In this document: piece after piece, positions 33,634 to 42,918 of the stretch | Layout: each line of letters starts with the position of its first letter | Position numbering within the stretch: the first letter of the stretch is position 1 | Assembly: GCA_033239525.1 (NCBI GenBank) | Contig: BSYO01000011.1 | Coordinates: 9,887,973-9,951,972 of the forward strand | Direction of reading: 5' to 3' | DNA from: Nepenthes gracilis | Lineage: Eukaryota; Streptophyta; Magnoliopsida; Caryophyllales; Nepenthaceae | DNA: 64,000 nt | The notes under the pieces: generated by a model | Seen by the model: the letters and a program-made list of their open reading frames with translations, nothing else | Told to the model about the DNA's origin: nothing | The model's database searches: none | Program-made: the position numbers and the translations under genes

Positions 33634-35853
33634 CTACACTTGTTGGGCAATAATCGGGAAAAGGGGCTGGCCTTTCTTGGAGCGGAGTTTATGCCGACGG
33701 CGTTCAGAAGCCACTCGTTCCCACCCTTTAATAGCTTGCCGAGCAAATAGCTCATCCATATAATGTTGCCGGTCGTCATAACAATCCGCCTCACCTTCAC
33801 CAGGATCCGCACAAGACTTGGCAAGACCAACTCCACTACCAGAATCCATGGTAACTGTAACTGAAGGCTCAAAGTTCACATACGAGCGTCCAGTACCAGG
33901 GACCGGACTCGAAAGAGGTCGATTAGCAAGACCTGCATGTTCCTCAGCACTTTGATTGCAAGCCAACAAGCCTTGCACAGCAGCCATAGACCCAGGAGAG
34001 GGTTCCACTGGAACACTTGTAGCCTTAGAGTAACATGGCAGGTGAAGATCAGGGCATAGCAGAATACCATTACCTTCAGAAGAAGGAGGAATGGCATGGG
34101 CCAATGGATCACCGGCACAAAGATCCACAATGGGCGAGAGCATGGACCAGACCACAGCCCGGGTCACAGGGCTGTACTTCTCAACCCGATGTAGCCTCGA
34201 GCTCTTAATCGGGCGCCGGACAAGGGGATCGATCTGACATCATGATATACAAGTGGGACCATGTTCAATAAGCCATCCACAACATCCACCAGGGAGTACT
34301 TGCGGGCGATCCACACGATAGACTCCGGAGTAGAACCATCTACTCTAGGAATCAGACCGCACTCATCAGCAATAGTAACTCCATCAACTCCAGAATTTAT
34401 TAGAGACCAATGAGGAGAGCGGCATCATGATCATCCACACACCTGCACCCACATCCATTATAGAGTGGTGAAATTAGTGACAAACATAAGCGAGACTCAA
34501 CTTTCATGGACCCCCAGAGAGCCCCATTATCCTCGGGCCTGACCCGGTGGCCAGGCAAGTAGCATAGGTTGTGCCGGAGACAGATCTGAATCAATTAAGA
34601 GGAAGCCATTGAAGATACCTTCCCTCGTGCATAGCATTCAACATTGGCGGGACTACCATTCTGTTTGATCCAAATCCCCATCATCCAAAACAATCACACC
34701 ATTAGCGGGAGGGGAATTAACAGGGGTCCCCGCATCGGGAGATGCGGGAATCAACTAAAACCTGATCAGGGATGGGATTTTTACACCCACCCTCATCAAC
34801 AGCAGGAACCGAGGACTTGGTCCGAGTCTTTAGACGACTTGGAACAGAGTGATAGGCAACATTTACCTCAATCAGCTTGGTAGATGAAGCAGTGCCCGAC
34901 AGAATCTTGATTTTAGCAGGTTGAGGATCACCCTTTTTCAACTCAACACAAATTCTGGCCACATGAATCCGATTCATCATGGCAGTATGGGGGTCACACA
35001 TGATTGGTTTGCCAATCCTACTGGCGATCCAACTTAAACCTAATGGAGTCCAATATTCAATTGGAACATTTGTCAACGTGATCCAAACCGGGAAAGATGT
35101 GAGAGCTTCCTGATCAAGACTCAAGCCCGGATGCCATCTCGTGAGGACAATAGGGGATTTCTTTAAGGCCTAGGGGCCACGAGCCAAGCAATTCTCCAAT
35201 TGAGACACAGAGTTAAACTGGAAGAAGTAAAAGCCTTCTTCATTGACAGCAACGTGACGCAAATCAACCGTGCCCAAACTTTCTGGCGATGGAGGTAATC
35301 TGCGAAAGGTGGGGAGGTTTATCGGGAAGAAGCCCACCAAGGTGGCGCCCCGAAATCGAGCAACTGCACCTGACCTCAGCTGGAGGAGATAACGGGCTGT
35401 CGAAGCCATACCCGGCACAAGAAGGAAAGAATTTCGGGGAGGCAAATGAACGGAGGCCCTTATCCTCACCCACTTGTGCCCAAGATTTTGCGATGCCATT
35501 TACATCGGCGGGCGTTAAGATGGTATTAGAAGATACCTTGTCTGCAAAAATCTTCACAAAGGCGACACAGGGGGACGGATGACCTCGGCATCCAATCGCG
35601 TCACGCCACAAAGAAAGAGCGAATGATCGGCCCAAAGGGGGCATGGGATGGAGACCGAACCATCATCCAAGCCCTTAATCTTGAAAGGAAGCCAGCGTCG
35701 GGGGCATTTGGAGTGGCGAGGGAGTTATCGGGAAGAGGTGGAAACTCGCACACTACGGTGCTGCACCTTCACCGATCAAGGGAGGGAAGGGACAGGGAGG
35801 GCCATGGGAATCGAGGTCCGAGGATGGAACAGGGGCCCCCAACGGTCGGCCAT
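33634..35853 (-). pseudogene. ORF1 of element E
   Basis: Starts MADRWGPL and is broken by frameshifts. Recognisable blocks are KSWAQVGEDKGLRSFASPKFFP (35510-35440), a shifted DUF4283 core (ATLVGFF, LRHVAVNEEGFYFFQF), VWITLTNVPIEYWTPLGLSW (about 35090-35030), and ARICVELKKGDPQPAKIK. The C-terminus is YMDELFARQAIKGWERVASE followed by an RRR/KK-rich end (33720-33634). The basic C-terminus matches that of M. No zinc knuckle is visible. Confidence 0.8.
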
Positions 35854-35984
35854 GGCCGGCGTCGGTGCCGCCAGAGCCGAACGGACGACGGAGGAAATTT
35901 GAATTTGAATTTCAGGAGAGAAGAGAGAGTTTCTCTCTCTTTTGCTGCTTTAGATACATGGAGTGTTGCCGTTTGACTTAAAAA

Positions 35985-36168
35985 CTGTGTTAAGGGTAAG
36001 CTTTTTATAGTGACTGGCCCCACCGCACTCGCGGCCCCATAACCAAGAAACCCCTTGCGGGATTTTTTGGGAGGAACAGTACCACTTGGTGCTTCCACGA
36101 GGGATCGAACCTGGGTGGGGGAGGCACACTTCCGTGTGTTTAACCACCAGGCCAATTCCGCTTCGGCG
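35985..36168 (-). promoter_or_regulatory. tRNA-derived head of element E
   Basis: On the minus strand it begins GCCGAAGCGGAATTGGCCTGG (A box TTGGCCTGGTGGTTAAAC) and has the B box AGGTTCGATCCC, the hairpin AAATCCC-GCAA-GGGGTTT (complement of 36048-36065), the stem CCGC-GAGT-GCGG, and CACTATAAAAAGCTTACCC near its 3' end. Same architecture as the heads at 25824 and 58596. Confidence 0.75.
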
Positions 36169-36184
36169 ACATATTGTTTGAAGC

Positions 36185-36411
36185 ACTCTGAATCAGCTGT
36201 CCGTCCTGATCCCGAGGACCTCAATTCTCCGGTTGAGTCTCCTGCTGGGGTTGTGGCTGTTGATCTCGGTCCCCAAAAGAAACCGGGCACCACTTACTTA
36301 CCATCCCTTTGGGAATTGGAGGAGGTCCAACATAAAGAATGGAAAAGGGCTAAGGCTCGTAGACGCAGGCAAGCCAAAAGGGCCCTTGATAATGCTCGCC
36401 ACCTGCGATAG
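36185..36411 (+). pseudogene. ORF1 of element F, C-terminal part
   Basis: Continues the frame cut at 32612: HSESAVRPDPEDLNSPVE, then TYLPSLWELEEVQHKEWKR and an Arg/Lys-rich end finishing ALDNARHLR before TAG at 36409. The same EVQHKEW motif ends ORF1 of L (about 44875). This is a second C-terminal type, different from the ELFARQAI type of E and M. Confidence 0.75.
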
Positions 36412-38210
36412 GCTACCGTAGTGCAATTTGGGTTACCCGGCTTGGTCATTTACGTGTTATGGCCAGTGGTGCCCTAGATTGGGCTGCGGATGCTTGTCTG
36501 GATTTGAGTCAAATCTTTGGCCCATGCGTATGCATTTGGCAGCCTCTCTGCCATCTTTGGTGAGCTGATATACATTCAATTTCGCACCTATTCACGAAGT
36601 TGGGAGCTGAGAGCTGTTGCTGAAAGGCCCATTCTGGTGCCGACAGTGTGCTCATGTTTAATGGGCGAGATCCATTGCATTCTCGGCCTCTCTGGCTGTG
36701 TTGGTGTGATGATATGCATTCAATATCTCTCCTGCTCCTGATGCTGGGAACTGAAGGTGCTGTTGGTCTACTTGGACGAGGGGTGGGTGCCATTATTTTG
36801 GCTTGAAGTTGCCCCTGATGCAGCTTGCGCTTATGTTTAATGATCCTATCTGTAGATGGGCCCGGATGCACCGCAAGTGATATGGCCAGATGTTGTTTGT
36901 GGATGAACAGCAAGTTGCTCTTGCTTTGTTGACGATTTTGTCTGCTTTTGTTTATGATGGAAATGTCATATTTTGTCGTTTTCGGTAAACGTTGTCCTCC
37001 TTGAGGCCTTTTTGTTAATTCAGATGTACTGTCCACTCGGGGTATGCCCTAACATCTTGTGTTTTATCTTCAAGTTAAAATACTTGGAGATAAACATATT
37101 TCTTTATACTATTTTTCTCCCATTAATCCAAAATATTTACTTACCAAAAAAAAAAGGCCCTGGAATGTTTGGTCAAGAGCTCCTTTTGATGTAAGGGATT
37201 TCACTTTGTTAACTGACATTTGGTGGAGTCAGATGTTTGATCTGGATCTTTGGGATTGCACGCTTGCCCGGCCGGTGGGGCTTGGATGGTCCTATGGCCT
37301 TATGCTCCGAGTTTTTGGCTAGATGGACTTGCTGTGTGTTGATGCTTCGCCGGATGGCTACTTGAGGGCTGGGTTGTAAAGCGCCCGATGGTAATATTAC
37401 AGTGATTGGTTCAAGGTTGTTGGTTTCCTAGCCGGTTGCTCTGCATCTTTTTGATTCGTTCTTAGGCTAAGTAGCTAATGGGGGAGCTGCTTCCTGCGAC
37501 TTGGTTTGCAATTGGATGAGACGGTTTGACCAACGGTCCCTTTGGCCGCGATGGTGTTTCGTCCCGGTTAAGAATCTGTTTTTGGAACTTATGGCGTGAT
37601 GCATCTTGCCGTGGAATTTGCTGCAGTCGCAAGCATCCTTACGCTTGTGTATATTTATCTTGTAGTATGTTGGTGGAATCATTGATGCTGGCACATTCTT
37701 TGGATCCACGATGACTTGAGCCTTTGATTTGATTCTCCTGCTCCGGGCGTGTGGGCAGCTTGAGATTCTATATCCTACTGTGTTGTCTACGCGGTCCTGT
37801 TGATTGGCGTTGGTGCATATTTTGCTACATTGGCAGTTCAATGCTCACCGAATTGCCTACTGACAGTTTCTGTGTTTGGATGCTGTCCCTGATGAACATT
37901 TCAATTTTGATGTAGTAAGTTGCTGCGGGGTGATCGGATGTTGTTGTTCCAGTTGTCTCGGGAGTAACTGATTTTGCTTTATCTTATGTATAATGACAGT
38001 GTTCATTTTTTGGTTTTCTGTTAGATAGTTCCTCTTAGATTTTTTGAGGAATTCTCGGTTGTACCAGTTGCTTGGGGTATGCCCTAGCGTTTTATGTTCT
38101 AACTTCAAGTCAAAAAACTTGGAGTTATAACATAGTTTTTGTAAATTTTTCTCCCGATAATCCAAAATACACACTTATTTACCAAAAAAAAAAAAAGATT
38201 TTTTAACCTT

Positions 38211-38780
38211 CCAGATGGCGAACCATTGGAAAGGGGGGAAAGCCCCTCGAGGCAATTGTGGTGTTTTGAGAAGCCCTTATTCCCACCACACTCAGCCGCA
38301 GAGTTCGAATCGTCAGAGGAGGGCGCCTTGCTGAGGAGGGAGTCGACCAACGCCCAGCCATACTCACCGGTTCAAGGAAGGCCCTATCAGGGGCGAAAAG
38401 GACAGGAGAGGGGGGCGTTGGAGAACGAATGATCGAGATGACGCCCGAATGGAGAGATTTAGAGTGGATGGAATGGGGGATGGGGATGCAAAGAGCAGAC
38501 CAAGGTCCATGGGAGGCGCAGCGCCTAAGATGGACAAGGGGGGGCACTCCGGGAGATTAAGGCAGGAGTCGGAAGGAGGAGGGAGGAAATCAGGATCGGA
38601 TGGTGAAGAAAGGAGAGGGGAAGAAGACACCGGGGACGAAGGGGAATGCGGCCACGGGGTAGCCGGACGGGGAAGATGGGAAGAGAATGAGTCAGCGAAA
38701 TCATGGGGCATCAGGTCGAGAGGAGGGGGAGTGGAAAAGCATTCAAGGGAACGAGGGGGAGAGGAGTTGACCGGCGCCAT
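38211..38780 (-). pseudogene. LINE H ORF1 N-terminal part
   Basis: Starts at the ATG at 38780 (MAPVNSSPPRSLECFS), similar to ORF1 of O (MAPAASPPSHLPEK). It is low-complexity Pro/Ser-rich (SPLLSSPSDPDFLPPPSDS), consistent with the disordered N-terminus of these ORF1 proteins. A frameshift occurs near 38500-38370. The frame is then cut by G at 38210. Confidence 0.75.
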
Positions 38781-38874
38781 GGGCGCCGGCAGGGAAGGAA
38801 GGAGGCGGGGCAGGGCAGGAATTCAAAAATTGGCAGCGCAAGGAAGGAAGCAGAGGGAGCACGATAAGGGACAC
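38781..38874 (-). other. 5'UTR of LINE H
   Basis: 94 bp between the TSD and the ORF1 ATG, CT-rich on the coding strand (CTCCCTCTGCTTCCTTCC). It lacks the AGAGAGAGAAGCTCTC leader of the non-autonomous elements, as does LINE O. Confidence 0.6.
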
Positions 38875-38892
38875 GAGTCTAGATCCTGCACA

Positions 38893-39145
38893 CCACAACT
38901 ACGAACAAGATGTCAGGTGACGGTTGGAGATTGTCCCATCATAACACTCCGACGCTTAAGTCAGCAAATAGCTTTCATATTAAGAAGGTGAAAGTAAAGA
39001 ATATAAGGAAATGTAAAGAGTGTTTGAGATGGGTGAGTGCTCTCGTTGAGAGAGCTTTTGTGGGCTCATGAGGAGTGTGGGCTCTAAGCACTGTGTTAGT
39101 TGGGATCGTAGTGGCAAAGAGAGAGAGAGCGCATTTGTAATCTGA
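38893..39145. other. Flanking sequence without recognised features
   Basis: After the presumed LTR terminus (CACA at 38889-38892) there is mixed-composition DNA with (GA)n near 39117-39132. No ORF or repeat signature was recognised. It hosts insertion P. Confidence 0.4.
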
Positions 39146-39161
39146 AAGTGTTTGAGCTTTT

Positions 39162-39513
39162 ATTTTTTTTTTGCCCAGCGATTGCCAGTGTGTAATTGAG
39201 ACCACTGTGAAGCTGGGTCTATACTGTGATGGATGGCAACGTTGCCATTCGTTTTTGCTGAGTTGATCCAGTCGATTCGGAACTAGCTGATATTGAGTCT
39301 GTTCGTATGAAATTTTAGACAGATTTTATATTCTGTTGGTTCTCGTAAACGTTGTCCTCCTAGAGGTTTTTTTAATGTATTTTCTGATGTACCAATTGCT
39401 CGGGACATGCCCTAGCGATTTATGTTTTAACTCCAAGTCAAAATACTTGGAGTTAAAACATAGATTTTATAATTTTTCTTTATTTAATCCAAAATACTTA
39501 CTTACCAAAAAAA
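39162..39513 (+). mobile_element. Truncated LINE tail copy P (352 bp)
   Basis: TSD AAGTGTTTGAGCTTTT (39146-39161 / 39514-39529). Ends with GCTCGGGACATGCCCTAGC, arms TATGTTTTAACTCCAAGT and ACTTGGAGTTAAAACATA (perfect 18-bp stem), CTTACTTACC and an A-tail. The 5' part is TG-rich 3'UTR. Confidence 0.9.
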
Positions 39514-39529
39514 AAGTGTTTGAGCTTTT

Positions 39530-40310
39530 TTTTACAGAGAGCTTTTGTGGGTAAACCAGAGCGTGCCTTGGAGTGAGGTCTCTATGACCTTTTGTAGTTG
39601 TTATGCTGGGTGGCCTTCTTTCTACAGAAAGGCTTGATTATCGTGCTCTATCGGGCTCACTGCCTTTTCTGGTGTAGAGCTTTAATGGCAGTAACGACCG
39701 TTGCCTTGATTTCTTTCCTTCTGCGTTCTATAACCGTTAGGGCTTATAACAGACAGGAGGAGGATTATGGCGCTTTCCTTCAGGGTTGCACGTTGAATTC
39801 GCCAATGACTATTGCAATTGAGATTGCCTCTCGTGGAGAGCGTGAAATCAGGGGAGAGGACGTTGCTGGTCATGGACGGTCGCATAGGCCAAACTGGGTT
39901 TGGCCCACTTGAGGCCTGTCTTCAGACGGTCCATTGATCTCACTTTTGGTTAATAGAAGCATTGACCGTCTCAAAAGCAAGTCGTCCGTCCTACTCTTGG
40001 GCTTCTTTTGGCTTACTTGACCTTTCGTCCGGTCAACGGTGAGCGTTGACCTTTCAAGTGTAAGTGGGCCATGGTAGATCTTGGCTATTCCTCCTTCTTG
40101 GGCCAGCCTATTACTTGCGTACCCATCACTAGCCCCCCATGCTGGTCGTCTTGGACTCCAGCCTCCAGCATATTCAAGATGGGTTACGAGTGGCTAGGTT
40201 GCCTAACTGAGGTGACCTGGCAAAAGAACTGGCGGAGACTCTTGGTTTGTTGATCATGTTGCGTTCAGTTGCTAACCATGACATCCAGATTGGGAGAACA
40301 AACTTGGAAG
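39530..40310. other. Unassigned sequence, possibly LTR-derived
   Basis: No ORF with family features. GGTCAACGGTGAGCGTTGACC near 40032-40052 and other TTGACC motifs resemble the W-box palindromes of the LTRs at 4-9 kb, suggesting an old LTR, but no termini were found. Confidence 0.3.
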
Positions 40311-40460
40311 ATCATTGACCGGATTCGTTGACCTCCTTGGCTAAAATCCGAAGGACTGATGAATGAAGTGTAGACAAGATTTGTTGACCATCTAGATCAA
40401 AATTCTGAGAGCCTTTGAGAAGGAGTTGACTGGATTCATTGACTGCCTTGGCCAAAGTTC

Positions 40461-41398
40461 ATGAAGATGCGCCCTGCCTGCTCCCTCATGAGATCACATC
40501 TTTGTCCGAGGAGTTGGTCATCAATTTCGTTTCTTGAAGCGGTATTTCGGGATGGTGAATGGAGCCGGATCGCAGGTATTTCTGATGTTGGTTGAATAAC
40601 GTGGGTGGACTTGGGCTGAGTTTGATTTTCCTTACGGTGGAAGGTCATATCACGCATTTCTTTTGATCTTTGATCTATTGCTCTGATGTGGATGGTCTTG
40701 TGTAGCCGGGCTGCTTTGTGGGACGATCTTGAGTGCTCGATGATGCTACTATGTGGACTCTGTCCTTGGTTCGATTCTTCTTGTGGTAGGAGCTGGTTGG
40801 GTTCTTGCTACACCACGATGATTGTGTAGATTTTGTTGCGAAGCCCTCTACGTAGTCAAATGGAATGAGCATTCATGGTTTGGATTCACCGTGCTCTTGA
40901 GTGGGCATGTGAAGGGTGGGCGGCCTTGCTACGATGGTTTCGCCGGTTGTTTGCGGACAGTGACAGCTTTGAAATTAGTGGCACTTCCTTTCTTTGATCG
41001 ATCTTGATTTGATGGAAACTTCTTGATTGTGCAACTGATATTTGCTTGTTCTATGCGCTCCTTCTTTGGAAAATTTGGGTGCTTTGGGTTACCGGTAGAT
41101 CCGGTTTGATGTAGTAAGTTCTTTGCGAGGTGAACGGATGGTTGTTCCGGTCTCCTCGGGAGTAACCTTATTGCTTTTGATTTTGTATAATGACAGTGTT
41201 ATTTTTTTCATTTTTTTCTGTTAGATAGTTCCACTTTGGTTTTTTGGAGGACCTCTCTGATGTACCAGCTGCTCGGGGTATGCCCTAGCGTTTTATATTC
41301 TAACTCCAAGTCAAAAAACTTGGAGTTATAACATAATTTTTATAAATTTTCTCCCATTAATCCAAAATACACACTTACTTACAAAAAAAAAAAAAAAA
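40461..41398 (+). mobile_element. Truncated LINE-derived copy Q (938 bp)
   Basis: TSD GCCTTGGCCAAAGTTC (40445-40460 / 41399-41414), perfect. TG-rich body, then GCTCGGGGTATGCCCTAGC, arms TATATTCTAACTCCAAGT and ACTTGGAGTTATAACATA, ACTTACTTAC and A16. No ORF. Confidence 0.9.
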
Positions 41399-41445
41399 GC
41401 CTTGGCCAAAGTTCGGAGAACGTGTAAGAAAAATTGACTAGATTC

Positions 41446-42258
41446 TTTTTTTTTTTTGATAAGTAAGTGTGTATTTTGGATTAACGGGAGAAAAATTTAC
41501 AAAAGATTAAGTTATAACTCCAAGTTTTTGACTTGGAGTTATAACAAGAACGCTAGGGCATACCCCGAGCAATTGGTACATCAGAGAGTTCCTCAACAAA
41601 CCAAAGAGGAACTATTAAGCAGAAGAAGAACAAAAAAGAACACTGTCGTTACACATAATCAAAAGCAAAAAAAACGCCCGAGAAGACCGGAAGAACCATC
41701 CGGATCTGGCCGGCAAACGAGCATCCTAGCAATACATCGGCGGGGGCACATGGCAGTGCGATCGGACATCATCTGTACACACCAGGAGTTTCCATCAAAT
41801 CCGCATCGATCAAAGACAGTAATGCCTGTAAAATTCGTGGCTGATACTGCCCTTGAGATAACCGGAGGAACTAGCGGCCAGCAGGGCGGACCGCCCCTCG
41901 CATGCCCACGTAATACTACAAAGCCGGGATCCAAAGACATGAGCAGCCATTCCAGCTTCAGCTACGTGAGGGCTGCGCCAACAGCAACTTCAAAGCTGCA
42001 AAAATCGAAATTGGCAACTGAAGCCAACGTTTCACCAACAGCAACATCAAACCAGCCAAGTCCTTTCCATTACCACCAATTCCCAACACAGTCAGCAACC
42101 AAACACTGCATCCGGGCGCAGCCGAGTAACCCGGCACCAGGAATTCCATGACTAACGAGGCAAAGCATTTACAAGGCAAAAGGTCACACCAATCAACAAC
42201 TTACTGCTACAGGCACCCTGCAATTACATGAGGAGGCAGCACAACCAATCCTTGATTC
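41446..42258 (-). mobile_element. Truncated LINE-derived copy R (813 bp)
   Basis: TSD ATTGACTAGATTC (41433-41445 / 42259-42271), perfect. Poly-T, then GATAAGTAAGTG. Hairpin arms on the plus strand are GTTATAACTCCAAGT and ACTTGGAGTTATAAC, followed by the GGCATACCCCGAGC box. The rest is TG-rich on the minus strand and coding-less. Confidence 0.9.
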
Positions 42259-42294
42259 ATTGACTAGATTCATTGACCGCTTGGGTCAAAATCC

Positions 42295-42313
42295 TTTTTT
42301 TTAGGTAAGTAAG
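42295..42313 (-). mobile_element. 19-bp LINE micro-insertion
   Basis: T8 then AGGTAAGTAAG (CTTACTTACCT plus A8 on the minus strand) lies between perfect copies of CTTGGGTCAAAATCC (42280-42294 and 42314-42328). Only the last 11 bases of the LINE plus its A-tail were inserted. Confidence 0.9.
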
Positions 42314-42400
42314 CTTGGGTCAAAATCCGTAGACCTTCAGACGAAGAGTTGGTCGGATTCGTAGACCGCCTGGGCCAAAATTCAGAGGACCGGTGGGGGT

Positions 42401-42815
42401 TGAAACGACGCACCATCATGCTACCGGACTGTCAGTCAAATGGTTAGACACGTGTCTGCATGCAGTGAATTTACGATCTCGATAATTAATGCACCAGAGG
42501 ATCTAATACGAATACACCCATTCAGAAAGCAACACATGTCAACAATGATGGGCGCACATTTACGAGACGATTCACTTTCTCCGATGTTCACACTCCTTTA
42601 AGTGGTCCGTCTGTTACTTTTCAAATTTCCATACTTTTCTTTAACTTCCTAAAAATATTTTTAAGTGTTCTACCATCTTCCTTTATGTTTACATCCCCTT
42701 GGCTCCTTTTGTTACCTAGATCACTTCAGTCATCAAGGCCAATGAGGTGAGGGGGCTATACGTCGAGTACAACATCTCCAAGTCAATTGTCTACAGGATG
42801 CCCGATGAGGGTGAC
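42401..42815. other. Unassigned sequence left of LTR S
   Basis: AT-rich, with no recognised repeat. A short plus-strand frame at 42747-42815 has no recognisable domain. Confidence 0.3.
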
Positions 42816-42843
42816 TGTAATGTCTCGGTTTTCAAACATAGTA
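42816..42843 (+). mobile_element. 5' end of LTR S, cut by element M
   Basis: TGTAATGTCTCGGTTTTCAA resembles the solo LTR start TGTAACGACCCAAATTTCAA. It continues at 48898 after M. The other end is not certain. Confidence 0.45.
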
Positions 42844-42918
42844 TTTTTTTTTTTGTAAGTAAGTATTTTGGATTAATGGGAGAAAAAGAGTACAAAAAAA
42901 TATGTTTATCTCCAAGTA

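Larger units (their letters stand above)
32626..36168 (-). mobile_element. tRNA-headed ORF1-only LINE element E
   Basis: A 16-bp TSD (32610-32625 / 36169-36184; AC[G/A]TATTGTTTGAA[A/G]C) lies inside ORF1 of F. On the minus strand, 5' to 3': tRNA-derived head (36168 to about 35985), leader AAGAGAGAGAAACTCTCTC (complement of about 35922-35942), ORF1 (35853-33634), about 900 bp of TG-rich sequence, and the hairpin tail with A9 (32626-32760). Length is 3,543 bp. Because the TSD starts exactly at the first base of the head, head and body were inserted together. Confidence 0.9.
30649..37155 (+). mobile_element. ORF1-only LINE element F (host of E)
   Basis: TSD GGCCCTAGAATGTTT / GGCCCTGGAATGTTT (30634-30648 / 37156-37170, one mismatch). 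The 5' leader is a doubled AACTCTCTCTTCTCT motif at 30662-30705. ORF1 runs 30773-32612, continues at 36185-36411, and is followed by only about 600 bp of TG-rich sequence and the hairpin tail (37020-37155). There is no ORF2 and no tRNA head. Net length is about 2.95 kb. Confidence 0.85.
29102..38195 (+). mobile_element. LINE-derived element G (host of F and E)
   Basis: Perfect 15-bp TSD AGATTTTTTAACCTT (29087-29101 / 38196-38210) in ORF1 of H. G begins GCCCAGCGTCGTCG, just before an ORF1-like ATG (29162; MAGLLVALPG, open for 65 codons to TAG at 29357). It then runs as TG-rich sequence to 30648, resumes at 37171 after insertion F, and ends in a hairpin tail (38055-38190, arms about 38094-38135, A13). 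Net length is about 2.57 kb. It lacks the leader hairpin (5'-truncated) and has no DUF4283. Confidence 0.85.
13631..38874 (-). mobile_element. Autonomous-type L1 LINE 'H', split by nested insertions
   Basis: GAGTCTAGATCCTGC occurs exactly at 13616-13630, beside the poly-T, and at 38875-38889, beside the 5' leader: a perfect 15-bp TSD bracketing 25 kb. Inside, collinear minus-strand pieces give 5'UTR (38781-38874), ORF1 (38780 to 25095 in three pieces), ORF2 endonuclease and RT (25094 to 19931 in pieces), zf-RVT (16847-15839), a TG-rich 3'UTR and the hairpin tail. Insertions D, micro-insertion 20870, K, J, I and G account for about 17.3 kb, leaving roughly 8.0 kb. Nonsense codons and TE scars make it inactive. 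Confidence 0.85.
40311..42400 (+). repeat. TTGACC-containing tandem repeat, interrupted by Q, R and a micro-insertion
   Basis: Once Q (40461-41398), R (41446-42258) and the 19-bp insertion are removed, about six units of roughly 55-70 bp remain. Each has a form like GGATTCGTTGACCxCCTTGGxCAAAATYC (for example 40321, 40433, 42268 and 42356). TTGACC is a W-box core. It may be an LTR regulatory array. Confidence 0.6.

Noticed and set aside
38449..38991. 180-codon plus-strand ORF with Glu/Gly/Arg-rich composition
   Set aside because: Antisense to the Pro/Ser-rich ORF1 N-terminus of H.
42747..42815. Possible pol fragment upstream of LTR S (GLYVEYNISKSIVYR)
   Set aside because: Too short and no motif of RT, RNase H or integrase.
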